From Prionace glauca (lineage: Eukaryota; Chordata; Chondrichthyes; Carcharhiniformes; Carcharhinidae): DNA of 64,000 bases. The stretch covers positions 57,937,812-58,001,811 of the forward strand of contig CM075760.1 of NCBI GenBank assembly GCA_037974335.1, read 5' to 3'. The stretch's first letter is position 1. Each line of letters begins with the position of its first letter. The notes under the pieces are model-generated. The model was not told the DNA's origin. It saw only the letters and a program-made list of their open reading frames with translations, and ran no database searches. Of the stretch, positions 11,090-22,567 are shown piece by piece. Position numbers and translations under genes: made by a program.

Positions 11090-12228
11090 CTTAGTAAGGC
11101 CTGCTATATCCCCCTATATGTAGACCGCTCATGTGGCTGTCCAAGTGACTCTTGAACAACCCTAGCGTGCCTGCTTCCACCACCTTACTCGGCAGTGCAT
11201 TCCACACCCCCACTACCCTTTGTGTGAAAAACTGCCCTCTAACATTAGTCTTATATCTAGCCCCCCTCACCCTAAGCCCGTGACCCCTCGTTCTATCCAT
11301 TTCTAATAGCGGAAAAAGCTTATCACCATCTACTCTATCTGTCCCCTTCATAATCTTATAAACCTCTATTAGATCCCCCCTCAGCCGACGTCTCTCAAGG
11401 GAAAACAGCCCACGTGCGTTCAATCTTCCCTCGTAAGACAAGAATTTGAACCTTGTGTGAATTTGAACGACGTCTCTGCCTGAACCTGTGTAGGTCTGAA
11501 CCTGGTGTGGGCCCGAGCCTGGGCAGGGGCCCTGTCGACATGAATACCAGCATTCGATTTGCTTTTCTAACTGATGATTGAACCTTCAGGTTAACCTTTA
11601 GAGAATCTTGAACAGGGACTCCCAGGTTCCCTTGCGCATCTGATTTTCTAAGTATTTCCCCGTTTAGAAAACAATTTATGCCTGCATTCCTCTTTCAAAA
11701 GTGCACAATCTCATACTTTTCCTCATTGTATTCCATCTGCCATCTCTTTGCCCTCTCTCTAACCTGTACATGTCCTTCTGCAGCCCTCCCTCCGCAGCCC
11801 CCCCCCCCCCGACTTTCTCAATACTCCCTGTCACTCGATATATCTTTGTATCTTCCGCAACAGCGTCTTCATTTCATTCTTCCAAATCATTCATGTATAT
11901 TATGAATATACATTAATGCACCGAACCCTGAGGCACACCAGTAGTCTCTGGCTGCCATCCTGAAAACAGATCCCCTTCATCCCCACTCTCTGCCTTCTGT
12001 CAGCCAGCCAATCCTCTATCCATGCCAGGATCTTGCTCTCATCTCCATTGGCACTTAACTCATTTAAGAGTCTCCAATGCAGCACTATATCAATGGCCTT
12101 CTGGAAATCGAAATTAATCAGTTCAATTGAACCTCCCTATTTAACTTCCTTGTTACCTGCTCAAAGAACTCTGACAGATTTGTCAGACATGGGCTCCCCT
12201 TGACAAAGCCGAACTGACCCAGTGCTAT

Positions 12229-12753
12229 TGTGAAATTGTATGAATTAAGTTGTGGCAGAATGTAACATTGGTGAACGATTTAGTCCACAATAAGGAAAGC
12301 TGACTGTGAACAACCTAAGACATGAAGAAGACCTGAGAAGGTCAAGACCTGATAAGGCTGACTCCGCATAACCTAGGGCTGTATGAGTAAGACAAGATAA
12401 GGTCAGGGATGAAGGAGTCACCGACTTTCTCCTGTTCCTTAACAGTACAGGATAAAAGTATGAATGGTGAGAGGAAGAGTTCTAGGAGGTCAGAAGGTTG
12501 TACCATGATTTATGGCCCTTCTTATGATGCTTCTATTGATCAAATTCCTGAATAAGCTCTGGTCATGGAAACTGATAATGATTTTGTATAATTACTGAAC
12601 TGAGTCTTTAAGTAAGTGCGGACTTGAGAAGGAATTAGCACGTCGTGACAACTGCTCACCAAACTCAAGTTACTGCCAATAGTGCATGCAGTCTTTCGTA
12701 AATAAAGACTAGTTATTTTGTCAGAATTAATTTTGTTGATTCTTTCTATCACA
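12229..12753 (+). mobile_element. Probable solo LTR (fossil) inside the old LINE
   Basis: About 525 bp that breaks the LINE reading, starting TGTGAAATTG and ending TATCACA. It has a TATA-like GATAAAAGTA at 12451 and an AATAAA signal at 12701, the order expected of U3-R-U5. No internal retroviral region is present. I could not see matching target-site duplications, and the family cannot be named from this alone. Confidence 0.5.
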
Positions 12754-13848
12754 GTCAAGAAGGAGGAAAGTTTCCACTTCAACAATATTTCATCATCTTC
12801 TGCCGCCTCATCTTTCATAATGAACTCTAAAATATTGCCAATGACTGACGTCTGGCTAACTACCCTATAATTTCCCGTCTTCTGCTTCTCTCCCTTCTTA
12901 AACAACTGACTTTCTGGCCTGCTGGTACCGTCCCTGCGTCCAGTGATTCCTGAAAGGTCACCAAAATTGCCTCCACAATTTCATCAGCTATATCTTTTAG
13001 GACCCTGGGGTGCAGTCCATTTGATCCAGGTGATTTATCCAACATCAGACTTTTCCGTTTCCCCTGAATCTTCTCCTTAGTGACGGCCACTACACGCACT
13101 TGTGCGCCCCCCAACCCCATGACTCTCCTGGAGTTCTGGCATCTCACTAATGTCTCGAACCGTGAAGACTGATGTAAAGTAACTATTCATTTCCTCTGCC
13201 ATTTCTTTGTTTCCTATTATTCCTTCTCCAGCCTCATTTTCCAGTGGTCCAATACCTATTTTTGTCTCTTTCTTACTTTTTATATATTGAAAAAAATATC
13301 TTCCTATCTTCTTTTATATTACTAGCCAGCTTACGCTCATATTTCATCTTCTTCCCCTTTATTGTTTTTTGAGTTGTCCTCTTCTCGCTTTTAAAGACTT
13401 CCCAATCCTCTGGCTTCCCACTAATCCTCATCACTTTGTATACTTTCTCTTCTGTGTTAATGTTGTTGTTGACTTGCCTCGTCAGCCATGGATGCCCCAT
13501 CCTCCCTGTGACATTGGGAATAATTTCTGCTGTTCCTCCTGAATTTTTGTTGTCCCTCTAAAAAACTCCTGCCATTGCTGTTGCACTCTTTTCCCTGTTA
13601 GGTTCCCCTTCAAATCAACTCTGGCCAGTTCCTCCCTCATGTCTTTGTAATTCCCTTTATTTAATTCTGATACCGTTACATCTGACTCCAGCTTCTCCTC
13701 TCAAACTGCAGGGTCAATTCTATCATATTGTGGTCACTGTTCCCAAAGCGTTACATCACCTTAAATTTCCCTGTTCAAGTCTGCCTCATTACCACCAAAT
13801 CCAGACTTGGCTATTTCCTAGTAGGTTGTATCACAATCTGCTCCAAAA

Positions 13849-14165
13849 AAACATAGAACATAAGAAATAGGAGCAGGAGTAGGCCATCTAGCCCTTCGAG
13901 TCTGCCCCGCCATTCAATTAGATCATGGCTGATCTGTCGTGGCTCAGTTCCACTTTTCCGCTTTCTCCCCATAACACTTAATCCCCTCGCTTATCAAAAA
14001 CCCATCAACCCGCTTCTTAAAAATATTTAGCGAGGCAGCCTCCAACACTTCAACGGGCAGAGAATTCCAGAGATTCACCACCCTTTGAGTGAAGAAGTTC
14101 CTCCTCAACTCTGTTCTAAACCGCCCCCCCCCCTCTTTATCTTGAGGCCGTGCCCTCTAGTCCTA
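13849..14165 (-). mobile_element. CR1-like LINE family A, 3'-end fragment
   Basis: Complement of the family A 3' end: tail complement AACATAAGAAATAGGAGCAG, then ATCATGGCTGATCTG, then coding complement for the last part of RT, ending within the CTTGAGGC..TAGTCCTA stretch. Severely 5'-truncated. It splits the older LINE, which resumes at 14166. Confidence 0.9.
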
Positions 14166-14497
14166 CAAACATTGACACTCCACAATTTTTTTGGGGATAA
14201 CTACCTACCTGATTTTCCAAGTCCATCAACATAATGATATTCCCCATGATTATTGTAATATCAGCAGTTTTATATGCTTTTTCTATCTCGTGATGCATTT
14301 TCTGCCCACATCCTGACTGCAGCCAGGAGGGTTTGTATCTAACTCCCTTCAGGGTATTTTCATCTTTGTGATTCCTCAACTCCACCTACAGAGTTTCTCC
14401 CTTTTGATCCTTTATTGCTTCTTGCTATCGATTCAATGTCATTCCTTACTAACAATGCAACACCATCTCCTTTGCCAATCTGCCTGCCCTTTCGATA

Positions 14498-16445
14498 GGA
14501 CAAATATGTACAAAAGGTTCAGGGAACTAAGAGAGGTTAAGGATCTTGAAGAAAATAAGGACTGTAGAAAGGAGGTTAAAAGGGAAATTAGGAGAGCCAG
14601 AAGGGGTCATGAGAAGACCTTGGCGGGTAAGATTAAGGAAAATCCCAAGGCCTTCTATAAGTATGTGAAAGGTAAAAGGGTGAGAAGGGAAAGGATAGGA
14701 CCTATAAAAGGTGAAGGGGGAAAGGTCTGTGTAGAACCAGAAGAAATGGCGGAGGTGCTTAATGAGTACTTTGCCTCAGTATTCACAGTGGAAGCTGATT
14801 TGGGAGATCTTGCTATGGACTTGCAGCAGGTGGAAAAGATTGAGTACGTGGACATTAAGGAGGAGGATGTGTTAGAACTTTTGAATTCTATCAAGGTAGA
14901 TAAGTCGCCGGGACCAGATGGGATGTACCCCAGGATACTGTGGGAGGCCAGGGAAGTGATTGCAGAGCCCTTGGCGATGATCTTTGCGTCGTCAATGGAG
15001 ACGGGAGATGTTCCGGAAGATTGGAGGATTGCGGATGTAGTCCCTATTTTCAAGAAAGGGAACAGAGATAGCCCGGGAAATTACCGCCCGGTGAGTCTGA
15101 CCTCAGTGGTTGGTAAGCTGATGGAGAGGCTTCTGAGGGACAAGATTTACGAGCATTTGGAGAGGTTTGACATGATCAGGAATAGTCAGCATGGATTTGT
15201 CAAGGGCAGGTCGTGCCTTACGAGCCTAGTTGAGTTCTTCGATAATGTGACTGAACACATTGACGAAGGAAGTGCCGTGGACGTAGTGTACATGGACTTC
15301 AGCAAGGCTTTTGATAAGGTCCCCCATGCAAGACTTCTTGAGAAGGTGAGAGGGCATGGGATCCAAGGGCCTTTGGCCTTGTGGATCCAGAACTGGCTTG
15401 CCTGCAGAAGGCAGAGAGTGGTTGTGGATGGGTCTTTTTCGGAATGGAGGTCAGTCACCAGTGGGGTGCCCCAGGGATCTGTTCTGGGACCCTTGCTGTT
15501 TGTCATTTTCATAAATGACCTGGATGAGGAAGTGGAGGGATGGGTTAGCAAGTTCGCTGATGACACGAAGGTCGGTGGTGTTGTGGATGGTCTGGAAGGA
15601 TGTCAAAAGTTGCAGCAGGACATAGATAGGATGCAGGAATGGGCGGAGAAGTGGCAGATGGACTTCAACACGGATAAATGTGTAGTCGTCCATTTCGGCA
15701 GAACCAACGGGATGAACAAGTACACTATCAAGGGCAGGAGTCTTAGTAGCGTTGAAGAGCAGAAGGATCTCGGGGTCCGGGTCCACAGGACTCTTAAATC
15801 AGCCTCACAGGTGGAGGAGGTGGCCAAGAAGGCGTATGGTGTACTGGCCTTCATTAATTGAGGGACTGAGTTTAGGAGTCGGGAGGTAATGCTGCAACTT
15901 TACAGGACCCTTGTCAGGCCTCATTTGGAGTACTCTGTGCAGTTCTGGTCGCCTCACTATGGGAAAGACGTAGAAGCTATTGAAAGGGTGCACAGGAGAT
16001 TTACAAGGATGTTGCCTGGACTGGGAGGCATGCCTTATGAAGATAGGTTGAGGGAGCTGGGACTCTTTTCCCTAGAGAGGCGAAGGTTGAGAGGCGACCT
16101 GATAGAGGTTTATAAAATGTTGAGAGGAATAGATAGGGTGGACTCTCAGAGGCTATTTCCCCGGGTTGAAATGGTCGCTACGAGAGGACACAGATTTAAG
16201 GTGCGGGGAGGGAAGTACAGAGGTGATGTTGGGGTAAGTTTTTCACTCAGAGGGTGGTGAGTGAATGGAATCAGCTGCCGTCATCGGTGGTGGAGGCGAA
16301 CTCGCTGGGGTCTTTTAAAAGACTTCTGGATGAGTATATGGGGTCTAATGGGATTGGGGGTTATAGATAGGTCTATAGATTGGTGGGGTTGATGTGATTG
16401 GTGCAACTCGAGGGCCGAAGGGCCTGTTTGTGCTGTAATGTTCAA
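14498..16445 (+). mobile_element. CR1-like LINE (family B), long 5'-truncated copy
   Basis: Opens in the linker before RT (FRELREVKDLEENKDCRKEV near 14518) and runs through SPGPDGM (14911), NYRPVSLTSVVG (15078), YMDFSKAFDKV (15291), [10 protein letters not shown] (15461) and FADDTKVGG (15555). An in-frame TGA at 15859-15861 replaces the codon expected after AFIN. The C-terminal domain resumes in frame from 15862 (RTLVRPHLEYSVQFW, RGDLIEVYKMLRGIDRVD) and then shifts near 16228. It ends in GAGGGCCGAAGGGCC and a short TGTTC-type tail. The near-complete RT with only a few lesions suggests a moderately young copy. Confidence 0.93.
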
Positions 16446-16864
16446 TGTTCCAGATCTGTCAATCAGCCTGAATCAGAACCTTCAGGAGAATTGGGAGGGT
16501 GAATATTAGATACAGCAGAGTGAGAATGGAGGGAGAATGTGTGGGATGAAGATTTACAGCTTTTGGGGAATGAGAGAGGAAAGAATGTTCCATAGAAACT
16601 AGAATTGTCTGTTCTGAATTTCTACCCTGTACTTATAATAATTACTTTTGTAACTGCCGTTTACAGGATATCAGAAGGTGAGGATTTACAGACAAATATT
16701 CAAAACAAACATCACATCAACATCTGACAGAGTCATTCTATTTATCGAGACCTGAATATTATCGAGAATTTGATTCTAGAAGAAAAAAACATTTCTCTGT
16801 TTTTCTACTTCAGAAGTTTTTAAATGTCTGTGTGACTGGAAAAGCACCAAGACACACAAACACA
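16446..16864. other. Unassigned interval upstream of the zinc-finger exon
   Basis: No gene recognised. It may hold the intron or 5' part of the zinc-finger gene; a weak polypyrimidine stretch followed by CTTCAG lies near 16800-16815. Confidence 0.35.
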
Positions 16865-16980
16865 CCCCCTAGTGAGAGTGTTCCAGTGCAGAGTGTGGAA
16901 AGAGCTTTAATCAGGTGCACAGCCTGAAAATACATCACAGCATTCACAGCGGGGAGAGACTGAATCTGTGTGAGATTTAA
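16865..16980 (+). pseudogene. Degenerate C2H2 finger upstream of the zinc-finger ORF
   Basis: Frame reads AECGKSFNQVHSLKIHHSIH, then SGER and a TAA stop at 16978-16980. It is one recognisable C2H2 unit plus linker, not in an open frame with the downstream ORF. It could be 5' untranslated relic sequence. Confidence 0.6.
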
Positions 16981-17020
16981 CTGATTGTTTAACCCGGAGA
17001 GTCACAGGGACACCCACGCC

Positions 17021-17779
17021 ATGGAGAAACCGTGGAAATGTGGGGACTGTGGGAAGGGATTCAAAGTCCCATCTGATCTGGAAATTCATCGTCACAGTCA
17101 CACTGGGGAGAGACCGTTCACCTGCCATGTCTGTGCGAAGGGATTCAGTCATTCATCCAGTCTGCAGAGGCACCAGCGAGTTCACACCGGGGAGAGACCG
17201 TTCACCTGCTGTCTGTGTGAGAAGAAATTCACTCACTCATCTGATCTGCAGACACACCAGCGAGTTCATACAGGGGAGAAACCGTTCACCTGCTCTCAGT
17301 GTGGTGAGGCATTCACTCGGTTATCCAACCTGCGGACACACCAGCGAGTTCATACCGGGGAGAGACCTTTCATCTGCTCTCAGTGTGGAGAGGGATTCAT
17401 TCAGTTATCCCACTTGCAGACACACCAGCGAGTTCACACTGGGGAGAGGCCATACAGCTGCCCTCAGTGTGGGAAGGGATTCAGTCATTCATCCACCCTG
17501 CGGGCACATGAGCGACTTCACACTGGGGAGAGGCCGTTCACCTGCTCTCAGTGTGGGAAGAAATTCACTCAGTTATCCACCCAGCTGGCACACCATCGAT
17601 TTCACACTGGAGAGAGGCCCTTTACCTGCTCTCAGTGTGGGAAGGGATTCAGAGTTTCATCCCACCTGCTGAGGCACCAGCGAGTTCACATTGGGGAGAG
17701 GCCGTTCACCTGCTCTCAATGTGGGAAGAGATTCAGAGATTCATTTACCCTGCTGAGACACCAACACATTCATGAATAA
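17021..17779 (+). CDS. C2H2 zinc-finger protein, nine-finger exon
   Basis: From ATG 17021 ([14 protein letters not shown]) the frame encodes 252 aa to the TAA at 17777-17779. It is made almost wholly of nine tandem C-X2-C-X12-H-X3-H fingers joined by the HTGE(R/K)PF linker typical of poly-zinc-finger transcription factors; one linker reads HIGERPF. No KRAB, SCAN or BTB domain is present in this exon. Earlier exons may exist, or this may be a short intronless member. An open stretch extends upstream to 16985 without an ATG, so 17021 is the first in-frame methionine. The variable helix residues (e.g. HSSSLQR, QLSHLQT, DSFTLLR) differ between fingers, consistent with a real DNA-binding array; the target is unknown. 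Confidence 0.88.
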   Translation: MEKPWKCGDCGKGFKVPSDLEIHRHSHTGERPFTCHVCAKGFSHSSSLQRHQRVHTGERPFTCCLCEKKFTHSSDLQTHQRVHTGEKPFTCSQCGEAFTRLSNLRTHQRVHTGERPFICSQCGEGFIQLSHLQTHQRVHTGERPYSCPQCGKGFSHSSTLRAHERLHTGERPFTCSQCGKKFTQLSTQLAHHRFHTGERPFTCSQCGKGFRVSSHLLRHQRVHIGERPFTCSQCGKRFRDSFTLLRHQHIHE

Positions 17780-18019
17780 TATTCCGCGTGGGATTCTGCT
17801 GTTATTGTTTCAGCTCTCAGTTACATCCAGAACTGCATTTTGTTCATTCGAGATCTCCCATTCTTCAGATTTTAGTTGAATGCACGCAAAAATCTCACCT
17901 CAATGGACAATATTTACATCCCAGAATCAGTCTGGTGAACTTCTGGTGCACCCCACCTATAACAAGTATGTTCATCCTCACACTCCTTTCGATACCCAGA
18001 CTGAGGGCACACTGACATA
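17780..18019. other. Zinc-finger gene 3' flank
   Basis: Probable 3' UTR; no polyadenylation signal I would commit to and no second gene. Confidence 0.4.
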
Positions 18020-18285
18020 CTGATTAGTATTACTATATCATAGCACCAGGGACCCGGGTTCGATTCCTGGCTTGGGTCACTGTCTGTGTGGAGTCTGCAT
18101 ATTGGCCCCGTGTCTGTTTAGGTTTACTCTGGGTGCTCCGATTTGCTCCCACAGTCTGAAAGATGTTCTTGTTCAGTGCATTGACCTACATCAATGTACT
18201 GGAACAGGCGTCAAAATGTGATGACTAGAGGATTTTCACTGTGACATTACTGCAGTATTAATGTAAGCCTATCTGTGACACAGAA
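18020..18285 (+). mobile_element. HE1-related SINE with the TTCACTGTAAC-type tail
   Basis: tRNA-like head GCACCAGGGACCCGGGTTCG, HE1 body TCACTGTCTGTGTGGAG and GTCTGAAAGATG, then a tail variant (GGATTTTCACTGTGACATTA, AATGTAAGCCTA). The same tail occurs on the - strand at 55.06-55.2 kb. Internally diverged. Confidence 0.75.
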
Positions 18286-18874
18286 GTTATTGTTGAATTC
18301 AAATTGCATTGTATTCACTGAGAGTGCTGTGTGGGGAATTGAATTGAACCTGTATGTCTATACTATTAGTCTGGGACAGTTCAGTGACATGATCACTGTC
18401 CTACGATCTCTATCTTCCAAATATGTTATTCAATTTTAAATTAATTATTGAGCAACCTATATGATTACATGTACATTTCAATTCAGTGCCCTCTGAAGTG
18501 AGGGCTATGCTGTTAACCACTGTCCCACCATGCTGACACTGGGGATAATGTATTTGGGGGGAACACGGGGCAGGTGGGGGTATTACTAACTCAATTTGAT
18601 GAGGGGGGGATGGAAACATCAGGAAAAATCAGATTTGTCTCAAAAAATTCTTTCATTTTTCATTTTGTTTCTAATTGGAAACCAGCTCACTCCTCCATCC
18701 CACCCATCAAAAGGGCTAACAGAACGCAGAGAAAAGGTTACAGCGCAGGAGAGGCCATTTATGTGGATTGTTCTCGGGGTTTGTGTTCACGGGAATACAT
18801 TCACGTGTCAATGTCAGACCCGCTGTTATAAACGGCACCCAGCAAACAGCAGCTGTGACCCAGAAACCTGTGGC
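18286..18874. other. Unassigned interval
   Basis: No gene recognised; downstream flank of the - strand V gene. Confidence 0.35.
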
Positions 18875-18913
18875 AGTTTTTGTACGAGGATTTCATTCAT
18901 TTTCATCACTGTG
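18875..18913 (-). promoter_or_regulatory. 23-RSS of the - strand TCR V gene
   Basis: On the - strand: heptamer CACAGTG (18913-18907), 23-bp spacer, nonamer ACAAAAACT (18883-18875). The heptamer is perfect and the nonamer differs from ACAAAAACC at the last base. It directly abuts the V coding end, so the segment should be competent for RAG cutting. Confidence 0.95.
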
Positions 18914-19217
18914 AGATTCTGTGCACAGTAATAGACCGCGGTGTCAGACAGCAGCAGCTCCGAGATGGTCAATCGGTACAACTTTTCTGATTTCTCGATT
19001 GTATCAGAAAACCGGATCTGAGCGAAATCCGCCTTCCATTCATCACCGCCGCCCGTATACCTCCGGACCGCAAACTCGGGCTGTCTGCCTGGGTATTGAC
19101 GGTACCAGAATAAATAATATGCATCGTCGGTATAGGTGCAGCTTAGAGTGACACTTTCTCCCTCTGTCCGTGTGAGTGAGGATTCCTGCTGAGGAACAGA
19201 ATCTCCATTGCTCAGAT
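18914..19217 (-). CDS. TCR V gene segment (alpha/delta type), V exon
   Basis: V-set immunoglobulin domain with no stop or shift: GESVTLSCTY (first Cys), YYLFWYRQYPGRQPEF (core Trp), LLLSDTAVYYCAQN (second Cys and CDR3 start). The acceptor TTTTCCAG lies at 19219-19218 and the exon begins with two bases completing the codon split by the leader intron (G + AT, Asp). The YRQ(Y/S)PG framework and the 23-RSS point to a TCR alpha or delta V rather than an Ig V. Its leader is at 19878-19923. The pseudogene at 49.5-49.8 kb begins with a nearly identical DLS(N/H)GDSV. No J or constant gene is in the window, so alpha and delta cannot be separated. Confidence 0.93.
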
Positions 19218-19877
19218 CTGGAAAACACGGTAAGAGAAATAAAAAACATTCAGCTGAACGGAGGGTGAAAATTCACAGTCGGTGTAACATAAAAATCGGC
19301 ATTAAATAATATCAAACTCGCTCCAACTGATCTACGTTCCCGTTCAGAATCTCCAGAAAAATCCGCCATCTCAATGCCCCTGTCCCTTTCCCCCTCACTG
19401 ACTAATCTTTCCCCATCCCAACTGTATCTTTATTCCTCTCTTCAAGTGTTCATTGTGTTAATGTGAGTCACTTTCTACAGAACTCCCTCGAAAGGAGATT
19501 CGTTGTAATTTCCAGTTGATCTTTTCATTTCACTCAGATTTATGGGATATCGATTTGGAATCCTCCCCGAATGGAATCATCCTTTCCCCGTCCGCCGTAC
19601 TGAACCTCTTCATCATTATAAATACATCAATCAGGTTACTCGTTAATCTTCTGCCAGAAGATAAATTAATGTTTAGATTGAATTCTGATAGATGCCATCT
19701 CCCAATTCTGGTATCAGGCTAGCTGTGTGTTTTGCCAGCCGATATTCCTGTAAGGAAAATCCAAGAGCAAAGACTCAAGTGCTCTAAGACAGGCCCGATG
19801 TCTGATTAACTGGAGCGCCCTGCTTTTCAAATTTATTCCTCCAAAAGTTACACTCCTTTTTAAAGAGTGAAACTTAC

Positions 19878-19923
19878 CGACAATGAATGTCACCCAGATC
19901 ACAGTGAGGACCGAGCGCCGCAT
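19878..19923 (-). CDS. Leader exon of the - strand TCR V gene
   Basis: ATG at 19923 encodes MRRSVLTVIWVTFIV, a compact hydrophobic signal peptide, then G|GTAAGT donor (exon ends at 19878). Exon length is 46 nt, phase 1, as usual for V leaders. It is separated from the V exon by a 660-bp intron, longer than is typical. A CRE/CCAAT-bearing promoter lies about 90-160 bp upstream. Confidence 0.9.
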
Positions 19924-20015
19924 TGCTGCTGTTCCTGGATTCCAGGGACTCTTGTGTCTCCCAAAGCTCAGAATATCGAACAAGATAAGGCTGAGACCAT
20001 TGGCTGAAGCTGGTC

Positions 20016-20084
20016 TGATGTCACTTCCTACAGGACGTTTGGTAGGAAGAGCTGAAATCACTGGATCTGATTGGTCTGACGTCA
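20016..20084 (-). promoter_or_regulatory. TCR V promoter elements (CRE, CCAAT, AGTGAYRTCA-type decamer)
   Basis: On the - strand, upstream of leader ATG 19923: a consensus CRE TGACGTCA (20084-20077), then CCAAT (within CAGACCAATCAG), then AGTGACATCA (20025-20016). The last exactly fits AGTGAYRTCA, the conserved decamer described for TCR V-beta promoters, and is preceded by GGA as in an Ets half-site. No TATA box is seen. Function is inferred from motif match and position. Confidence 0.6.
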
Positions 20085-20499
20085 TTGACTTCAACACAAT
20101 TGTTGATTACAGGGAACTGAGACATTGACCATACACTCTGCTGTTCAGAGCGAGGCGAGTAAACACAGCTAGGTTGATCCTAATTGAGCTAAGAGACATT
20201 TTTACCTTCAATTGACCTGGAAGAAATCGCTTTGAAGAAGGAAATGCAAGTGTTGAATGTGGATGAAGATGTTCCGAGTATTTCAGTCACTGTCATTAAT
20301 CAGACTGAATTTGAGACGGGATCAATTGGGAAGATGATCTAAGATTTTTCCTGTGATAGCGGCAGATCAAACAGAGCGGGGAAATACTGCGACAGTGAAT
20401 AGGTGAAACTTCCAAATGTAGTGTATGTCAAAAAGGTTGGTTTATTAAATACACGTTAAAGAGTTGCATCCAATCGCTCAGTTGAAGTGAGCCTCACAT

Positions 20500-20770
20500 C
20501 TAACTCCTCTGTACGGAGTGATGGGATCTATCTTGTGGATACATTCTCCAGACTCTCTCCTTATCTGAGGGCTGAAAAATGTCTCCAAACGTACAAGACA
20601 AGATCTCTGCTGATTTTCACAAAAGGTACAAAACAGTCCCTTGAAATATCACGGAGATGTTTTCTCTGATACGGCATTTCTGAGCTACACAGCCAGCAGA
20701 GAAGTAACAGAATCAGGACGAAAATCCCACACTGGAAGTTCCAAACAGCGCTCGCATTGCAAAACAAAAT
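20500..20770 (+). pseudogene. Relic of a TCR V 3' end (copy in unit A)
   Basis: The stretch and its downstream flank align by eye with the V pseudogene 3' end and flank at 48.48-49.12 kb: a CACACTG heptamer-like word at 20728, then AAGAACATTTGCGGAATGG versus GAGGAACATTTGAGGAATTG. No coding frame survives. The duplicate lies at 23600-23870. Assignment rests on flank similarity, not on V motifs. Confidence 0.4.
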
Positions 20771-21671
20771 CAAAAGTTCCGCCTCGTAAGTCTGAGTCAC
20801 CAGCAGCCTCAAAACTAAAACAACGTCAAGAACATTTGCGGAATGGTATTAGTTAACTCCAGAGTACAGTTTTATGAGAGCAACTTTCATAAATCTATTT
20901 CATTACTTCATTGTACTTTTTTCCCTTCAATGTGTTTACCGTGACTCTAACATTAAACAACCCTCTCTCCATATCCCCTCCCAGTTTTCTGGAGCCTTTG
21001 ACAATTGATATAATACAACTGCAGTTATAGAGAAATGGAGAAAAATTGGGGCAAGTGCTATTTTCTGAATCTTTGTCAAACACCTTACTGATATCCATAT
21101 AGACGACATCAACGGCTCGTTTCAATGCTGGGTCTGGTTCGTCCTGCTCGGCCTCCTAAGTGAGTGAGTTTCTGCAGACGGAAGCTCGCCTCTTCCACCA
21201 CCAGCATTGTGGCCTGAGTTCCCTTTACTGGGAGACAATGTGGTCGAGAGGCTAAATCCGCTGTGTCTGTTTCAGGCCCTGAGTTTCTCACTGGTGGAGA
21301 TGGAGAGCAGGAGCTGGAGTGCCTGGAATTCTTTCTGAAGTTCGTGGTGTGCTGGGAATTGATTTTTTTTCTTGCAATGGTTGGGGTTTTTTGGCTTGTA
21401 GATGATTGAAGCATTCCCATGGGAGGGTATATCCCAAACAGAATTGATAGGAAACAGGCCCTGATAGGAACGTCCCTCACAACCACGCGGATCCATTGCC
21501 ATGATTCTTTACTAATAACCTATCAACTGCCTTTAAGTGCCCCTCCCGGTTGATGGGAATGGCACTGGGTGTCAACTTCCACCCTTGGAAGATCAGACTT
21601 AACTTTGGGCAAAGTGATCTTCCCATGAGAAATTCTGCTTGGGGGCTTCCTGTTGTTGAAGAAGAAATCTG

Positions 21672-22567
21672 TTATTCAGTAAGTAATTTCACAATTGCAT
21701 TAAATGGAAATCTGATCACATTCTTTAGATCCTCTCTGAATTGTGTTTGGGTCACTGCATAAATGTATGTATTGGTGCAGCAACTCAGGAGTTGGAGCAT
21801 AAATCCCAATTCCCGCACAAATGCAGGAATATAAAAATGAATTAAGTTTAAATTATATATTCGTTCACAAAAGGAGTGGATAAGTAAGACTGACCATAGC
21901 AGGATAAAATTTCCTGATAGAGCAAACAGTAAGATAATGGATTTTCTTCTCTTCACTGTCTCTGGGTCCTTTGAACTATCCATACGCTTGTGGCTCTGAA
22001 GTCTCCTGCGGAATTTGGTCGACCCTAGAATGTGTTTAATGGTGAAAACATTCAGCAACAGAATCAACAAAAAAGGAATGAACGGTGTTAAAATATAATG
22101 CAGATTTTCAACCACTCCCCATGCTGCAGAATAGAGGACATCAATGTTTACATAACAAAAATGGGGAATATTCTGAATCGCATATCTATCACCATACATG
22201 AAATACCAGAAAATATTCTTTACACTGAATAGCACACTCACAGTTCCGAGAACCGCTGTTGCAGTTTTCTCAGTGCAGTATTTTATTTTCAGCTTCTGAC
22301 AAGTAATAGCCACAAATCGATCAAAGGTGAAAGAGACAGTGAACCAGACAGAGCAATCAGTGACTGCATAAAGCAGCACAGCATGGATATTACATATTTT
22401 AAATTGGTAAATGATTAAAAATTCAAACTTCATGGGAATTTGCCTCAAAATGAGATCGATGATAATGACCAGTAGATCCGCTGCTGACATGGAAATGAGG
22501 TAATGTATCACACTTCTGGAAAGACCACACTTCCCTCGCGACAGGATAAGAATCGTCAATACATTCA
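21672..22567 (-). pseudogene. GPR139-like receptor, exon 2 only (unit A copy, exon 1 lost)
   Basis: An intact exon 2 reading frame from acceptor CCTTACAG (AG 22569-22568) to the TGA/TAA end at 21672: LSRGKCGLSRSVIHYL, FTFDRFVAITCQ (DRF motif), KYCTEKTATAVLGTV, RRKSIILLFALSGNF, SCCTNTYIYAVTQTQFR. It is almost identical to the unit B receptor at 26709-27604. The TM1-coding exon that should lie near 23.1-23.2 kb is missing: homology to unit B stops at 23063, 73 bp short of the exon 1 donor. As it stands the gene cannot encode a full seven-pass receptor unless a new first exon is used. The frame has no disabling change, so the loss is recent or the exon is still under constraint. Confidence 0.85.

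Larger units (their letters stand above)
11090..14497 (-). mobile_element. Composite old CR1-like LINE (family C and relatives) with nested insertions
   Basis: Successive blocks read on the - strand. 13273-13500 encodes the region before RT (YKVMRISGKPEDWEVF, YERKLASNIKEDRKIFF). 12860-13147 has DKSPGSNGLHPRVLKD. 12800-12905 has FKKGEKQKTGNYR. 11900-12230 has the palm region including CLTN, then AWIEDWLADRRQRVG. 11091-11441 has the C-terminal domain (RRLRGDLIEVYKIMKGTDRV, FTQRVVGVWNALPS). 13510-14497 is the degraded endonuclease side. The 11091-11441 block is better preserved than the rest and may be a separate younger insertion. A solo LTR and a family A fragment interrupt it. All coding blocks carry breaks. 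Confidence 0.78.

Noticed and set aside
16985-17020. N-terminal extension of the zinc-finger ORF
   Set aside because: Begins at TTG, with no in-frame ATG before 17021; could only be coding if supplied by an upstream exon.
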